A model generated the notes under the pieces. That model was not told the DNA's origin and searched no databases. It saw only the letters and a program-made list of their open reading frames with translations. This document shows positions 1 through 6,884 of a stretch of 12,210 nucleotides of DNA, in pieces (position 1 is the stretch's first letter; each line of letters starts with the position of its first letter). The DNA comes from DAOTXR01 sp034435375 (lineage in GTDB: Bacteria > Chloroflexota > Anaerolineae > Aggregatilineales > UBA3940), in the NCBI GenBank assembly GCA_034435375.1, contig DAOTXR010000038.1, positions 1-12,210 on the forward strand, read 5' to 3'. Position numbers and translations under genes: made by a program.

Positions 1-68
1 GCTCTCCCTCCCCTTCTCCACTTGTGGAGAGGGGGCAGACCGAGCGTCAGCGAGGTCGGGGGTGAGGC
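1..68 (+). repeat. Dispersed palindromic repeat, copy A (left end outside window)
   Basis: A 12-base-pair hairpin with a 2-base loop is formed by bases 10-21 and 24-35 (core CTCCACTTGTGGAG). It is followed by a tail that ends in GGGGGTGAGGC at 58-68. The same core, tail and terminus recur in the same orientation at 11392-11460, and the left half of the element recurs at 12130-12172. The matching left terminus (GCCTCACCCC) is not present here, so the element probably starts before base 1. It lies immediately upstream of the DUF89 gene, so it could also act as the terminator of a gene to the left. Confidence 0.7.
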
Positions 69-102
69 AGACCCGCTGCGATATGAGAGGTGATGGCAAC
101 GT

Positions 103-1332
103 ATGGCTCGCTGTACCCAACCTCCTATTCCGCTCCCACCCCCGCTGCGCGGGGCCGAGGTAGGCACCTTTACCCACTACTCCGTCGCCACACGCCTGCC
201 CGACATCGCCCGGCGTGTGCTGGCCGAGAACGACCTGCCGCCTGCCAGCGTGGCCCACATCGAGGCCCTGATCGCCGATATTCCCACCGCGCCCATCCGC
301 CCGCTCGACGAGCCGCTCGCCCCCGACGCCGCCGATTGGGCCTGCTACATCGCCCCCTACCTGGGCCAAGACTGGTTGGCCGTGCCGTGGTTCTTTGCTG
401 AGATGTACTTCTACCGACGCCTGCTGGAAGCCATTGGCGCTTTCCGTCCCGGCCCCGGCCAGGGCCTCGACCCATTCGCCTATCAGAAACGCCAGGGATT
501 GGAGACGACGCGCGAGGCCATCCGGGCGCTGAGCACCCGCCTCGGCGCGGGCGAATGGCGTCCCGCGACCTTCTCCTCCCTGCTGCACGTGGCCCTGTGG
601 GGCAATCAGGCCGACCTCAGCCTGTGGCCCGCCGGGCGCAACGAGACCCCCAGCCACGCCGACCTGGCTGCCCAGCAGCGCCATATCCTCGTCGATGAGA
701 CTGCCGACATCGCCCGCCGCCTGTGGGGAGACGCCCACGGCCCCATCCCGGCCCTCCGCGTCGATTTTCTGGTGGACAACGCCGGTTTTGAGCTGGTGTG
801 CGACCTGGCGCTGGCCGACGCCCTCCTGACCGGCGGCAGCGCTGCGACCGTTACGCTGCACGTCAAGGCCCACCCTACTTTTGTCTCGGACGCCACGGCT
901 GATGATGTTCACCATACCGTCATCTTCCTGGCCGACGACGCCGCCCGTCCCGTGCAGGCGCTGGCAGAGCGGCTGCACGGGCATCTGGAGGCAGGTCGTC
1001 TGCGCCTGCGCCCCGATCCCTTCTGGACCTCGCCGTTGGCAGCCTGGGAGATGCCTGCCGCCCTGCACAACGCCCTGGCCCAAGCGCATCTGGTCATCAG
1101 CAAGGGCGACGCCCACTACCGCCGCCTGCTCGGCGACCGACACTGGCCTTACACCACCCCCTTCGCTGACGTGGTGTGCTACTTTCCTGCGCCAATCGCC
1201 GCGCTACGCACATGCAAATCCGAGGTGATGCTGGGGCTTCAGTCCGGCCAGGCCGAAGCGCTGGCCCGCGACGACCCTGCCTGGGAGACCAACGGACGGT
1301 GGGGGATGATCCAGTTCGCCGGCCTCGAGTGA
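103..1332 (+). CDS. DUF89/ARMT1-like damage-control phosphatase
   Basis: This 409-residue protein looks like a complete member of the DUF89 family, subfamily III (the ARMT1 type). Family members are metal-dependent phosphatases thought to remove damaged or surplus phosphometabolites such as fructose 1-phosphate; the substrate here is unknown. Visible family signatures, in order, are LRGAEVGTFTHYSV near residues 15-28, LWGNQADLS (165-173), the metal-site motif DNAGFELVCDL (225-235, Asp225/Asn226), HVKAHPTFVSD (253-263), SKGDAHYRRLLGDR (333-346) and LRTCKSEVMLGLQSGQAE (368-385). The ATG at 103 is preceded by GAGAGG at 85-90, about 12 bases upstream, and the N-terminus matches the family start well. 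It is probably cytoplasmic, since no signal peptide is seen. It appears to be transcribed alone: hairpins follow its stop and the next gene begins 200 bases downstream. The family assignment is firm, the substrate is not. Confidence 0.88.
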   Translation: MARCTQPPIPLPPPLRGAEVGTFTHYSVATRLPDIARRVLAENDLPPASVAHIEALIADIPTAPIRPLDEPLAPDAADWACYIAPYLGQDWLAVPWFFAEMYFYRRLLEAIGAFRPGPGQGLDPFAYQKRQGLETTREAIRALSTRLGAGEWRPATFSSLLHVALWGNQADLSLWPAGRNETPSHADLAAQQRHILVDETADIARRLWGDAHGPIPALRVDFLVDNAGFELVCDLALADALLTGGSAATVTLHVKAHPTFVSDATADDVHHTVIFLADDAARPVQALAERLHGHLEAGRLRLRPDPFWTSPLAAWEMPAALHNALAQAHLVISKGDAHYRRLLGDRHWPYTTPFADVVCYFPAPIAALRTCKSEVMLGLQSGQAEALARDDPAWETNGRWGMIQFAGLE

Positions 1333-1340
1333 AGACCGTA

Positions 1341-1390
1341 GAGCCTGCTTGAGCAGGCTCCTCACCGCTCCAGGGCGCGCTTTAGCGCGC
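1341..1390 (+). terminator. Two tandem hairpins after the DUF89 gene
   Basis: Two perfect inverted repeats lie 8 bases after the stop codon. The first is GAGCCTGC-TTGA-GCAGGCTC at 1341-1360 (8-bp stem, 4-base loop). The second is GCGCGC-TTTA-GCGCGC at 1375-1390 (6-bp stem). Neither is followed by a clear T run, so intrinsic termination is likely but unproven. RNA-end protection is an alternative. Confidence 0.5.
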
Positions 1391-1532
1391 TTACGACCCC
1401 CGCCGCCGGACGGCGCAGTGGTCAAGGGACGCGCAACGGCGTATGATCTGCTGAAGCAACTTACACGGTCGATCCGGGCCACAGGCTGAGATGGCTCATG
1501 CCGGCCTGGTGTCCTGTTGAGGAGGCGTCACC

Positions 1533-2822
1533 ATGTCCACTGGGCAGCACGATCCCGCTGGGCAAGAGCCTGCCCTGGGCGGAGGTCGCCAGGAGACTGC
1601 CGCTCGGCGGGCCGGACGCGCCTCGCCGCGATTGGGCGGCGAAGCCGCACTGCTGCACGCCCTCGAGGCGCTGCACGATCAAGACAGCGTCGTCCGCGAG
1701 CGTGCGGCTGAGGCGTTGGGATACCTCGACGATGCCCGCGCCATCGCCAGCCTGATCGCCCTGCTGGCTGACCCCAACACGCAGGTGCGGCGGCGCGCAG
1801 TGTGGGCGCTGGCCTGCGCCGGAGATGAGTCGGCGGTCCCGGCGCTGGCGCAGGCGCTGACCGACAGCGACGTGCAGGTGCGGCAGTATGCTGCCGGAGC
1901 GCTGGGACGCATCGGCGGAGCGGCTGCGGTGGATCGGTTGCTGGAGGCTCTGGCGCGGCCAGAGCCAAACGCCCGTGTGCGGGAGCGGCTGGTGGAAGCG
2001 CTGGGGCATATCGGCGACCCGCGCGCCGTGCCGGGCTTGCTCACGGCGCTGCGCGAGAGCAACTACCTGACCTACATCGTCACGCTGCGGCGGGCGATCA
2101 CCACGGCGCTGGAGCGCATCGGCCAACCCGCCGCGCCAGCGATGATCAAGACGCTCACGGATGAGAACCCACGCGCCGCCGCAGCCGCCGCCGACGTGCT
2201 GGGCCAGCTCGCCGCGCAGTTCACCGACCCCTGCCTGCGGCTCCAGGCGATCCAGGCGCTGGTCGAGGCGCTGCGCCACGATGAACCTTACGTGCGTCGG
2301 GCCGCCATTCGGGCGCTGGGCCGCGCCGCGCCGGGGATCGGCGACGAGGACATGCAGGCGCAGGTCGTGCAGGCTCTGCTCGATCTGCTCCAGGAAGGCC
2401 CCCTCGAACCTCCCGCGCCGCCGACCATCATGCTGTGGACGCCGCAGGGGCCGATCCGGTCCGACGCCCGCGAGGTCCCCAGCAGCGATACTGGTCTGGA
2501 CCTGCGGAGTGACGCAATCGAGGCGCTGGGCAGCCTGCACGATCCGCGAGCCGTGCCTGTGCTGATCGAGGCCGCGCAGGACGCCGACAGCGACGTGCGG
2601 CGGGCAGCGGTGCTGGCTCTGGGGCAGATCGGGGCGCGACGCCCGGCGGAGGCAGGGCAGATCATCCCCGCCCTGGCCGCCCGCCTGTCAGACGCCGCCG
2701 CCCGGCCCTTCAGCCGCGAGGCGCGCCTGTGCGACCTGGCCGCCGAGGCGCTGCGGGCCATCGGCACGCCGGAAGCGCTGGAAGCGCTCGCGGCAGGGCG
2801 GCAGGGGCGCACCCAGGGGTGA
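1533..2822 (+). CDS. HEAT-repeat (PBS-lyase-type) protein
   Basis: This 429-residue protein is almost wholly made of HEAT-like repeats, which stack into an alpha-solenoid and usually serve as protein-binding scaffolds. About seven consecutive repeats cover residues 38-288, with the recurring pattern 'VRRxAxxALGxIGDxxAVPxLxxAL' (for example ALGYLDDARAIASLIALL and ALGHIGDPRAVPGLLTAL). A proline-rich insert at about 289-322 separates them from two or three further repeats (325-420). The first 30 residues are low in complexity and no signal peptide or membrane segment is seen, so it is probably cytosolic. The ATG at 1533 has an excellent AGGAGG at 1520-1525, 7 bases upstream. The same repeats occur in phycobilin lyases (CpcE/F), but nothing else here points to phycobiliproteins, so no enzymatic role is claimed. 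The partner is unknown. Confidence 0.88.
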   Translation: MSTGQHDPAGQEPALGGGRQETAARRAGRASPRLGGEAALLHALEALHDQDSVVRERAAEALGYLDDARAIASLIALLADPNTQVRRRAVWALACAGDESAVPALAQALTDSDVQVRQYAAGALGRIGGAAAVDRLLEALARPEPNARVRERLVEALGHIGDPRAVPGLLTALRESNYLTYIVTLRRAITTALERIGQPAAPAMIKTLTDENPRAAAAAADVLGQLAAQFTDPCLRLQAIQALVEALRHDEPYVRRAAIRALGRAAPGIGDEDMQAQVVQALLDLLQEGPLEPPAPPTIMLWTPQGPIRSDAREVPSSDTGLDLRSDAIEALGSLHDPRAVPVLIEAAQDADSDVRRAAVLALGQIGARRPAEAGQIIPALAARLSDAAARPFSREARLCDLAAEALRAIGTPEALEALAAGRQGRTQG

Positions 2823-3002
2823 AGGTTCTGCCGGGCAGGCCGCAGCGCCGGACGGTGAACCGCCCGGCGACCGACATCACCGGCACGCTAAAGCGCGCCG
2901 GAAGGGAACGGCTGGCAGAAAGGCACGCGGATTCAAGAAACACACGACACGTCAGGCAACGGTCGACCTCAGTCAGACAGATTTTGGTGGTTGCCGTCTG
3001 GC

Positions 3003-3032
3003 CTTCCCCTTCTCCATCGAATGGCTGAGGGG
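3003..3032 (+). repeat. Possible eroded core of the dispersed repeat
   Basis: Bases 3006-3016 (CCCCTTCTCCA) and 3022-3032 (TGGCTGAGGGG) pair at 9 of 11 positions. The left arm is identical to the left arm of copy A at 10-20. The outer GCCTCACCCC termini are missing. It lies in the 286-base gap between the HEAT-repeat and VWA genes, where I see no other gene. It could be chance in a GC-rich spacer. Confidence 0.25.
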
Positions 3033-3095
3033 CCAGGAGGCGAGGCCCATCGCAAGCAACCTGTCCTATTCCGTCGACTGAGCAGTGTCATGAGT

Positions 3096-3103
3096 GAGGG
3101 GGG
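3096..3103 (+). promoter_or_regulatory. Ribosome binding site deciding the VWA gene start
   Basis: GAGGGGGG lies 5 bases before the ATG at 3109. The reading frame is open from a GTG at 3094, but that GTG overlaps this purine-rich site and would waste it, so the ATG is the better start. Confidence 0.55.
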
Positions 3104-3108
3104 CCCCC

Positions 3109-4488
3109 ATGGAAGAACGCATCGCACGCTTCATTGCCGGGCTGCGCGCCTCTGGCGTGCGCGTCTCGATCTCCGAAAGCCAGGACGCCTGGCGGGCTGT
3201 CGAGCACCTGGGCGTTGGCGACCGCGAGACGTTTCGCCTCAGCCTGCGGGCCACGCTGATCAAGGAGGCAGCCGATCTGCCCACCTTCGAGGAGCTGTTT
3301 CCGCTGTACTTCGGCCTCGGCGCGCCGCCGCTGCTCAACCCCCAGGCCGAGCTGTCCCCAGACGAGCAGAACATGCTCCAGCAGGCCATCCAACAGTTGG
3401 CTGGGGAGCTGGCCGAGCTGCTCGCCTGGCTGTTGAGCGGCCAGGGACCCAGCCAAGAGGAGTTGGACGATCTGGCCCAGCAGGCTGGCATCGATGCCGC
3501 CAACGCGCCCTACCAGTCGCGCTGGTACGCCCGCCGGATGCAGCGCCTGCTCCACTGGGAGCGGCTGCCGGAGGTGCTTGAAGCGCTGTGGGAGGAGCTG
3601 GCTCGTATGGGCATGGATCCTCAGACCATCGCCGGCATCCAGCAGCAGGTGGCCGAGAACGAGCAGGCGCTCCGCCAGCAGATCGAGCAGGTCGCCGGGC
3701 AGCACATCCGCGACAACCAGGTCGATGAGTGGCGTCACCGCCGCGACAGCGCCCACGATCTGATGCAGCGCCCCTTCGGCACGCTCAACGAGCATGAGAT
3801 GGAGGTGTTGCGCGACCAGGTGCGCCGCCTGGCCGCCCGGCTACGCAGCCGAGCCGCGCTGCGCCAGAAGCGCGGCAAACAGGGCAAGCTCGACCCCAAG
3901 GCCACCCTACGCGCCAACCAGCGCTACGGCGGTGTGCCGCTTGAACTCCGTATGCGCAGGCGGCGGCTGAAGCCCAAGCTGGTTGTGTTTCTCGACGTGA
4001 GCACGTCGATGCGTCCAGTAGCCGAGTTCTTCCTGCGGCTGCTGTACGAGCTTCAGGACCAGGTGCACAAGACGCGCAGCTACGCCTTCATCGACCATCT
4101 AGAGGACGTGACGGCAGACCTCAACACGTTGGGCCGCGAGCAGGCCATCATCACCATCCTGACCAAGCTGCCTTCGGGCTATTACAACACCGATCTGGGA
4201 GCCAGCCTGCGGCAGTTCGCCGCGCAGCACATGGCCGATGTGGATCGCCGCACGACGGTGATTGTGCTGGGCGACGGGCGCAACAACTACAACGATCCTG
4301 CACTGGACGTGGTGGACGACGTGCGCCGTCGGGCGCGGCGGCTGATCTGGATGAATCCGGAGTACCCCGCCCAGTGGGGCACTGGCGACAGCGATATGCA
4401 GGAATATGCCCCGCTGTGCACCGAGGTCTATCAGGTGCGCAACCTGGCCCAGTTGACAGATGCCATTGATCGCATGTTGTCGGGCTGA
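3109..4488 (+). CDS. CoxE-like von Willebrand factor A (VWA) domain protein
   Basis: This 459-residue protein fits the CoxE-like VWA family. It has a helical N-terminal region (about 1-250, with glutamine- and leucine-rich stretches at 80-120 and 175-205) and a C-terminal VWA domain (about 285-459). The metal-ion-dependent adhesion site is complete: DVSTS at 296-300, Thr361/Asp362 in YYNTDLG, and Asp389 in LGDGRNNYND. In known systems such proteins act with a MoxR-type AAA+ ATPase (CoxD) in maturing or remodelling metalloenzymes and other complexes, for example CO dehydrogenase. No such ATPase or target enzyme is in this window, so the partner must lie elsewhere. There is no signal peptide, suggesting a cytoplasmic location. 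It is probably its own transcription unit, with a strong hairpin 17 bases past the stop. The alternative GTG start at 3094 would add only five residues. Confidence 0.87.
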   Translation: MEERIARFIAGLRASGVRVSISESQDAWRAVEHLGVGDRETFRLSLRATLIKEAADLPTFEELFPLYFGLGAPPLLNPQAELSPDEQNMLQQAIQQLAGELAELLAWLLSGQGPSQEELDDLAQQAGIDAANAPYQSRWYARRMQRLLHWERLPEVLEALWEELARMGMDPQTIAGIQQQVAENEQALRQQIEQVAGQHIRDNQVDEWRHRRDSAHDLMQRPFGTLNEHEMEVLRDQVRRLAARLRSRAALRQKRGKQGKLDPKATLRANQRYGGVPLELRMRRRRLKPKLVVFLDVSTSMRPVAEFFLRLLYELQDQVHKTRSYAFIDHLEDVTADLNTLGREQAIITILTKLPSGYYNTDLGASLRQFAAQHMADVDRRTTVIVLGDGRNNYNDPALDVVDDVRRRARRLIWMNPEYPAQWGTGDSDMQEYAPLCTEVYQVRNLAQLTDAIDRMLSG

Positions 4489-4505
4489 GGGGGGTGCGGC
4501 AGCCT

Positions 4506-4546
4506 GGGCGCGGCCCTGCTGCGCCTCATCTGGCTGGGCCGCGCCC
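4506..4546 (+). terminator. Hairpin after the VWA gene
   Basis: GGGCGCGGCCC at 4506-4516 is perfectly complementary to GGGCCGCGCCC at 4536-4546 (11 bp, 19-base loop). It starts 17 bases after the stop codon. No T run follows, only ATTGTC, so it is a probable rather than a classical rho-independent terminator. Confidence 0.55.
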
Positions 4547-4712
4547 ATTGTCAGAGAGAGGGGTGGAACCGCTGCGCTCGATGGGTCGTCTTAGGATTGT
4601 ATAGTGGAGTATGCTGCAACTCCCGCGCACCCGGCGCGTATAGGATAATGACATCACTGGTAAGACAATCCTGCGCCGTGCAGCGCGGCGTGTAGAGGGA
4701 GGTATCACACGT

Positions 4713-5411
4713 ATGGCAAACAGCAATCCGCGTGGACGCGCCAGCGCGTTGATTGGAGTGGCTCTGGTAGGGCTGGGCGCCATGTTTTTGCTGGCTCAAG
4801 TGTTCCGCATCAACCTGTGGAACTTCTTCTGGCCGTTCTTCATCATTATCCCTGGTCTGCTGTTCTTCGTCGGGATGGTGCTGGGCGGCAAGCCCGCCGG
4901 CCCCCTGGCCATCCCCGGCAGCATCGTGACGATGGTTGGGCTGATCCTGCTGTACTGCGCCATCACGGGGCACTGGGACAGTTGGGCCTACGCCTGGGCG
5001 CTGATCTTTCCCACGGCGGTAGGCGTCGGGCTGGTCATCAACGGCGCGTGGAGCGAGGTGGACAGTCTGGTGAACACTGGCATGAAGTGGATCACCACCG
5101 GCTTTGCGATCTTCCTGTTCGGTGGCCTGTTCTTCGAACTGCTGATCTTCTCGCGCGGCGGCGTGGGTAAGATCGTGTGGCCGCTGGTGCTGATCGGGCT
5201 GGGCGGGTACCTGCTGATCCGGCACAACCGTGGCCAGGCCGTCGAAGTTTCAGCCTCGGCCACCCCGCCCGTCGTTGAGGCCCCGCCCCAGCCTCCCGCG
5301 CCGTCCACCGTCCAGGCTGCGCCGAGGCGCACGCGCAGGTCAACGCCCAAAACGCCTGTGACCGACTTCGAACCGCTGGACATGAATCGCGGGAAGAAGA
5401 AAGAACAGTAA
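4713..5411 (+). CDS. LiaF-like six-helix membrane protein
   Basis: This is a 232-residue integral membrane protein with six predicted helices: about 12-31, 35-56, 65-86, 91-112, 126-147 and 152-170. They form three helix pairs. The second helix of each pair begins with an aromatic, often Trp-Pro, start and a glycine-rich centre (FFWPFFIIIPGLLFF, WALIFPTAVGVGLVING, IVWPLVLIGLGGYLLI). This resembles the transmembrane half of LiaF/LiaI-type proteins (DUF5668-like), which in Firmicutes tune cell-envelope stress signalling; that role is not shown here. The last 60 residues are a proline/alanine-rich tail ending in lysines, probably cytoplasmic. The ATG at 4713 follows AGGGAGG at 4696-4702. The 224-base gap before it leaves room for its own promoter. 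No histidine kinase or response regulator is adjacent. Confidence 0.82.
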   Translation: MANSNPRGRASALIGVALVGLGAMFLLAQVFRINLWNFFWPFFIIIPGLLFFVGMVLGGKPAGPLAIPGSIVTMVGLILLYCAITGHWDSWAYAWALIFPTAVGVGLVINGAWSEVDSLVNTGMKWITTGFAIFLFGGLFFELLIFSRGGVGKIVWPLVLIGLGGYLLIRHNRGQAVEVSASATPPVVEAPPQPPAPSTVQAAPRRTRRSTPKTPVTDFEPLDMNRGKKKEQ

Positions 5412-5436
5412 AGGACTTGTTTGAGTGGGATAAGTC

Positions 5437-5482
5437 AGCCTCACCCCCCGACCTGGCTGCTGCTCGGCAGGGGGTGAGGCTG
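5437..5482. repeat. Dispersed repeat, copy B (core deleted); likely bidirectional terminator
   Basis: CAGCCTCACCCCC at 5437-5449 and GGGGGTGAGGCTG at 5470-5482 are perfectly complementary over 13 bp with a 20-base loop. The left 30 bases closely match the reverse complement of the tail of copy A (40-68), including the CGACCT..GCTG..GCTCGG stretch. The other terminus follows directly, so this is an inverted copy that has lost the internal hairpin. It lies 25 bases after the LiaF-like gene and between convergent genes, a position well suited to stopping transcription. Confidence 0.65.
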
Positions 5483-5549
5483 CGGGCAAGCTACTCTGAC
5501 TCACTGTCTTGCCATGCGTCCCCGCAAACCCGCGCTGAAGAATCGCCCG

Positions 5550-5570
5550 GGGCGGGGGTTTTCCTCGCCC
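5550..5570 (-). terminator. Hairpin downstream of the STAS-like gene
   Basis: GGGCGGGG at 5550-5557 pairs with CCTCGCCC at 5563-5570 (8 bp including one G-U pair, 5-base loop). It lies about 50 bases past the stop of the - strand gene ending at 5622. No U tract follows on that strand, so termination is a guess from position and stem strength. Confidence 0.3.
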
Positions 5571-5621
5571 TGGCGCTCTCCTCTGAGCAGACCCAGAAGG
5601 CAGCAGACTTCTCAGCCAGGA

Positions 5622-6020
5622 TCACCCACCCGCGATCCGCGACCGGACGTAGTCCAACGCCTCTTCGAGCGTGTCGCAGACGTGCACAGGCACGAATCCG
5701 AACAACTCTGAGTCTAACCCCTTCGCGCCCAGTTTGATCAGGCCTCGAGTCGTGACGACCACGTACTCCTTCAAGTTGGGGTGGTGGAGGACCGCACCCG
5801 GCCCCCGCGCCACTTGGCTGGCCCCCCCAACGACATCGTCGATGCTCACATTAACCCTGGTCACGTCGACGACGTAGTAGAGCGGCTCCTCAGCGGAGTC
5901 CAGGAATTCAGCAAGCTCTCTCAGCGCCGCCTCAAGGTCGTGCTTGACGCTCCAGTCCTCGTACAGCACTTGCAGGACGATCGGCTCACCAGGCAGCCTC
6001 TCCGTCGTATAAGTAGACAT
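5622..6020 (-). CDS. Small STAS/SpoIIAA-like protein (tentative)
   Basis: This is a 132-residue soluble protein. The order of predicted strands and helices is alternating: strand near 14-20, helix 26-42 (LEAALRELAEFL), strand 47-54 (LYYVVDVT), helix 60-70, strand 84-90 (EYVVVTT), helix, strand 109-114 and a final helix 117-128 (LEEALDYVRSRI). This pattern, and the HPN motif before the third strand, resemble STAS or SpoIIAA-like regulatory proteins, which work by binding partner proteins. I cannot name a specific family. The start is set by a near-perfect AAGGAGGTGA at 6024-6033, just before the ATG. It lies 53 bases downstream of the gene starting at 6622, on the same strand, and is probably co-transcribed with it. 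Low sequence complexity or decay is not seen, so it is likely a functional gene of unknown role. Confidence 0.75.
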   Translation of the reverse strand: MSTYTTERLPGEPIVLQVLYEDWSVKHDLEAALRELAEFLDSAEEPLYYVVDVTRVNVSIDDVVGGASQVARGPGAVLHHPNLKEYVVVTTRGLIKLGAKGLDSELFGFVPVHVCDTLEEALDYVRSRIAGG

Positions 6021-6073
6021 GGCTCACCTCCTTGCGAGCGGCCCCATCTATGATGCACGTTTTCGCAAAAGAC

Positions 6074-6622
6074 CTATCCCCACGTGACGTGAATAATGGT
6101 GACAGAGCCGCCCTGATCCTTGCGGGGAGTCTCCTCGTCGTAGTAGACAGTGAACTCCGTATCTTCCGGCAGAAGGCGGCGTGCGAAGCCGTAAAACAGA
6201 CCGTAGAACACATCATCCGGGTACGGGATGTCGAGAGTCAGTTTGATGTGGCCTTCGGCAACCTTCTCAGCGATGAGGCCGCCGGGGTCGCCGTCGCGGT
6301 GACGGGTCTGGTAGACTTGCGGATACATCAGGAGGAATTGTTCAAACGACATGGCCTCGATCCCTGGCGTGAGTGGGCTGAGTTCGGCGGCGCGTATGCC
6401 CACGGCCACAAAGTTGAACATGCCGCTGGCGTGCTCTTGCAGGTCGCTAAAAGCATCCATAACTCTGGCGAGCGGATACCAGCCATCGGGGCGCACGTCG
6501 TTGAGGCGTATCTCGTGCTTCTCCAGGATAGGATCGATGTCTTCGACCCGCACGTTGCTGAACAGGGAAAGCACTGTCTGACCGATCAGCTTCAGGTTGG
6601 GGTCGCAGGTATAACGTCTCAT
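6074..6622 (-). CDS. Unrecognised small protein, possible V4R/heme-NO-binding-like sensor fold
   Basis: This is a 182-residue soluble protein with no signal peptide or membrane helix. Features seen are a helical N-terminal half with DGWYPLARVMDAFSDL (46-61), a glycine-containing stretch at 110-116 and a C-terminal region PYPDDVFYGLFYGFARRLLP (133-152). A final strand pattern, VTIIHVTWG, ends at the C-terminus. The middle WYPL helix, the 'YGLFYGFARRL' helix and the closing hydrophobic strands ending in Trp recall V4R, heme-NO-binding and DUF2378 proteins. This is impression, not an alignment, and no certain heme ligand can be assigned. The start chosen is the ATG at 6622 because AAGGAG lies at 6629-6634; an in-frame upstream start at 6664 lacks a comparable site. 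It is probably the first gene of a two-gene operon with the STAS-like gene downstream, which suggests a sensory or regulatory role by inference only. Confidence 0.72.
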   Translation of the reverse strand: MRRYTCDPNLKLIGQTVLSLFSNVRVEDIDPILEKHEIRLNDVRPDGWYPLARVMDAFSDLQEHASGMFNFVAVGIRAAELSPLTPGIEAMSFEQFLLMYPQVYQTRHRDGDPGGLIAEKVAEGHIKLTLDIPYPDDVFYGLFYGFARRLLPEDTEFTVYYDEETPRKDQGGSVTIIHVTWG

Positions 6623-6884
6623 TACGTTCTCCTTAATTACAGTGTTGTCAAGTGGGGTGGCCATTGGCCGTCTGCCCGCCTCACTTTACATGACAGTCCA
6701 TCTTTAACATTCTGACTCGCCACCGGCAGCAAAGGAATGGGGAGTTATCCCCATGAAGCGTTTATCTGAAAATCTGCGAGAGGAAGTCTCACGTTTGGCG
6801 AGAAGTCATTCAACAGCCGCCTTTGTCTGCCTGTGCACAGAAATAGCTGTTGCCGGCCCGATAGCCAGACGTAAACGCGCTTCC
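6623..6884. other. Non-coding or degraded stretch
   Basis: This 262-base stretch lies between the V4R-like gene and the DUF333 remnant. It holds the AAGGAG ribosome binding site of the V4R-like gene (6629-6634) and a small perfect hairpin, GGGGA-GTTA-TCCCC, at 6739-6752. After the hairpin a + strand frame opens at ATG 6753 and begins MKRLSENLREEVSRLARSHS, then loses protein-like character. Bases 6753-6850 look less GC-rich than the neighbouring genes. I find no convincing gene here. Confidence 0.4.

Noticed and set aside
1461..2540. Long - strand open frame (359 codons) opposite the HEAT-repeat gene
   Set aside because: It is a GC-rich antisense shadow, Arg/Gln-rich with no recognisable domain, and the + strand encodes clear HEAT repeats with a strong ribosome binding site.
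3088..3795. - strand open frame opposite the VWA gene
   Set aside because: Antisense shadow; the + strand product has a full MIDAS motif.
4600..4605. TATAGT as a -10 box for the LiaF-like gene
   Set aside because: No matching -35 hexamer at 15-19 bases; the promoter cannot be placed by eye.
6646..6651. TTGACA on the - strand before the V4R-like gene as a -35 box
   Set aside because: A -10 box at normal spacing would overlap the ribosome binding site and start codon (6623-6628), leaving no leader.
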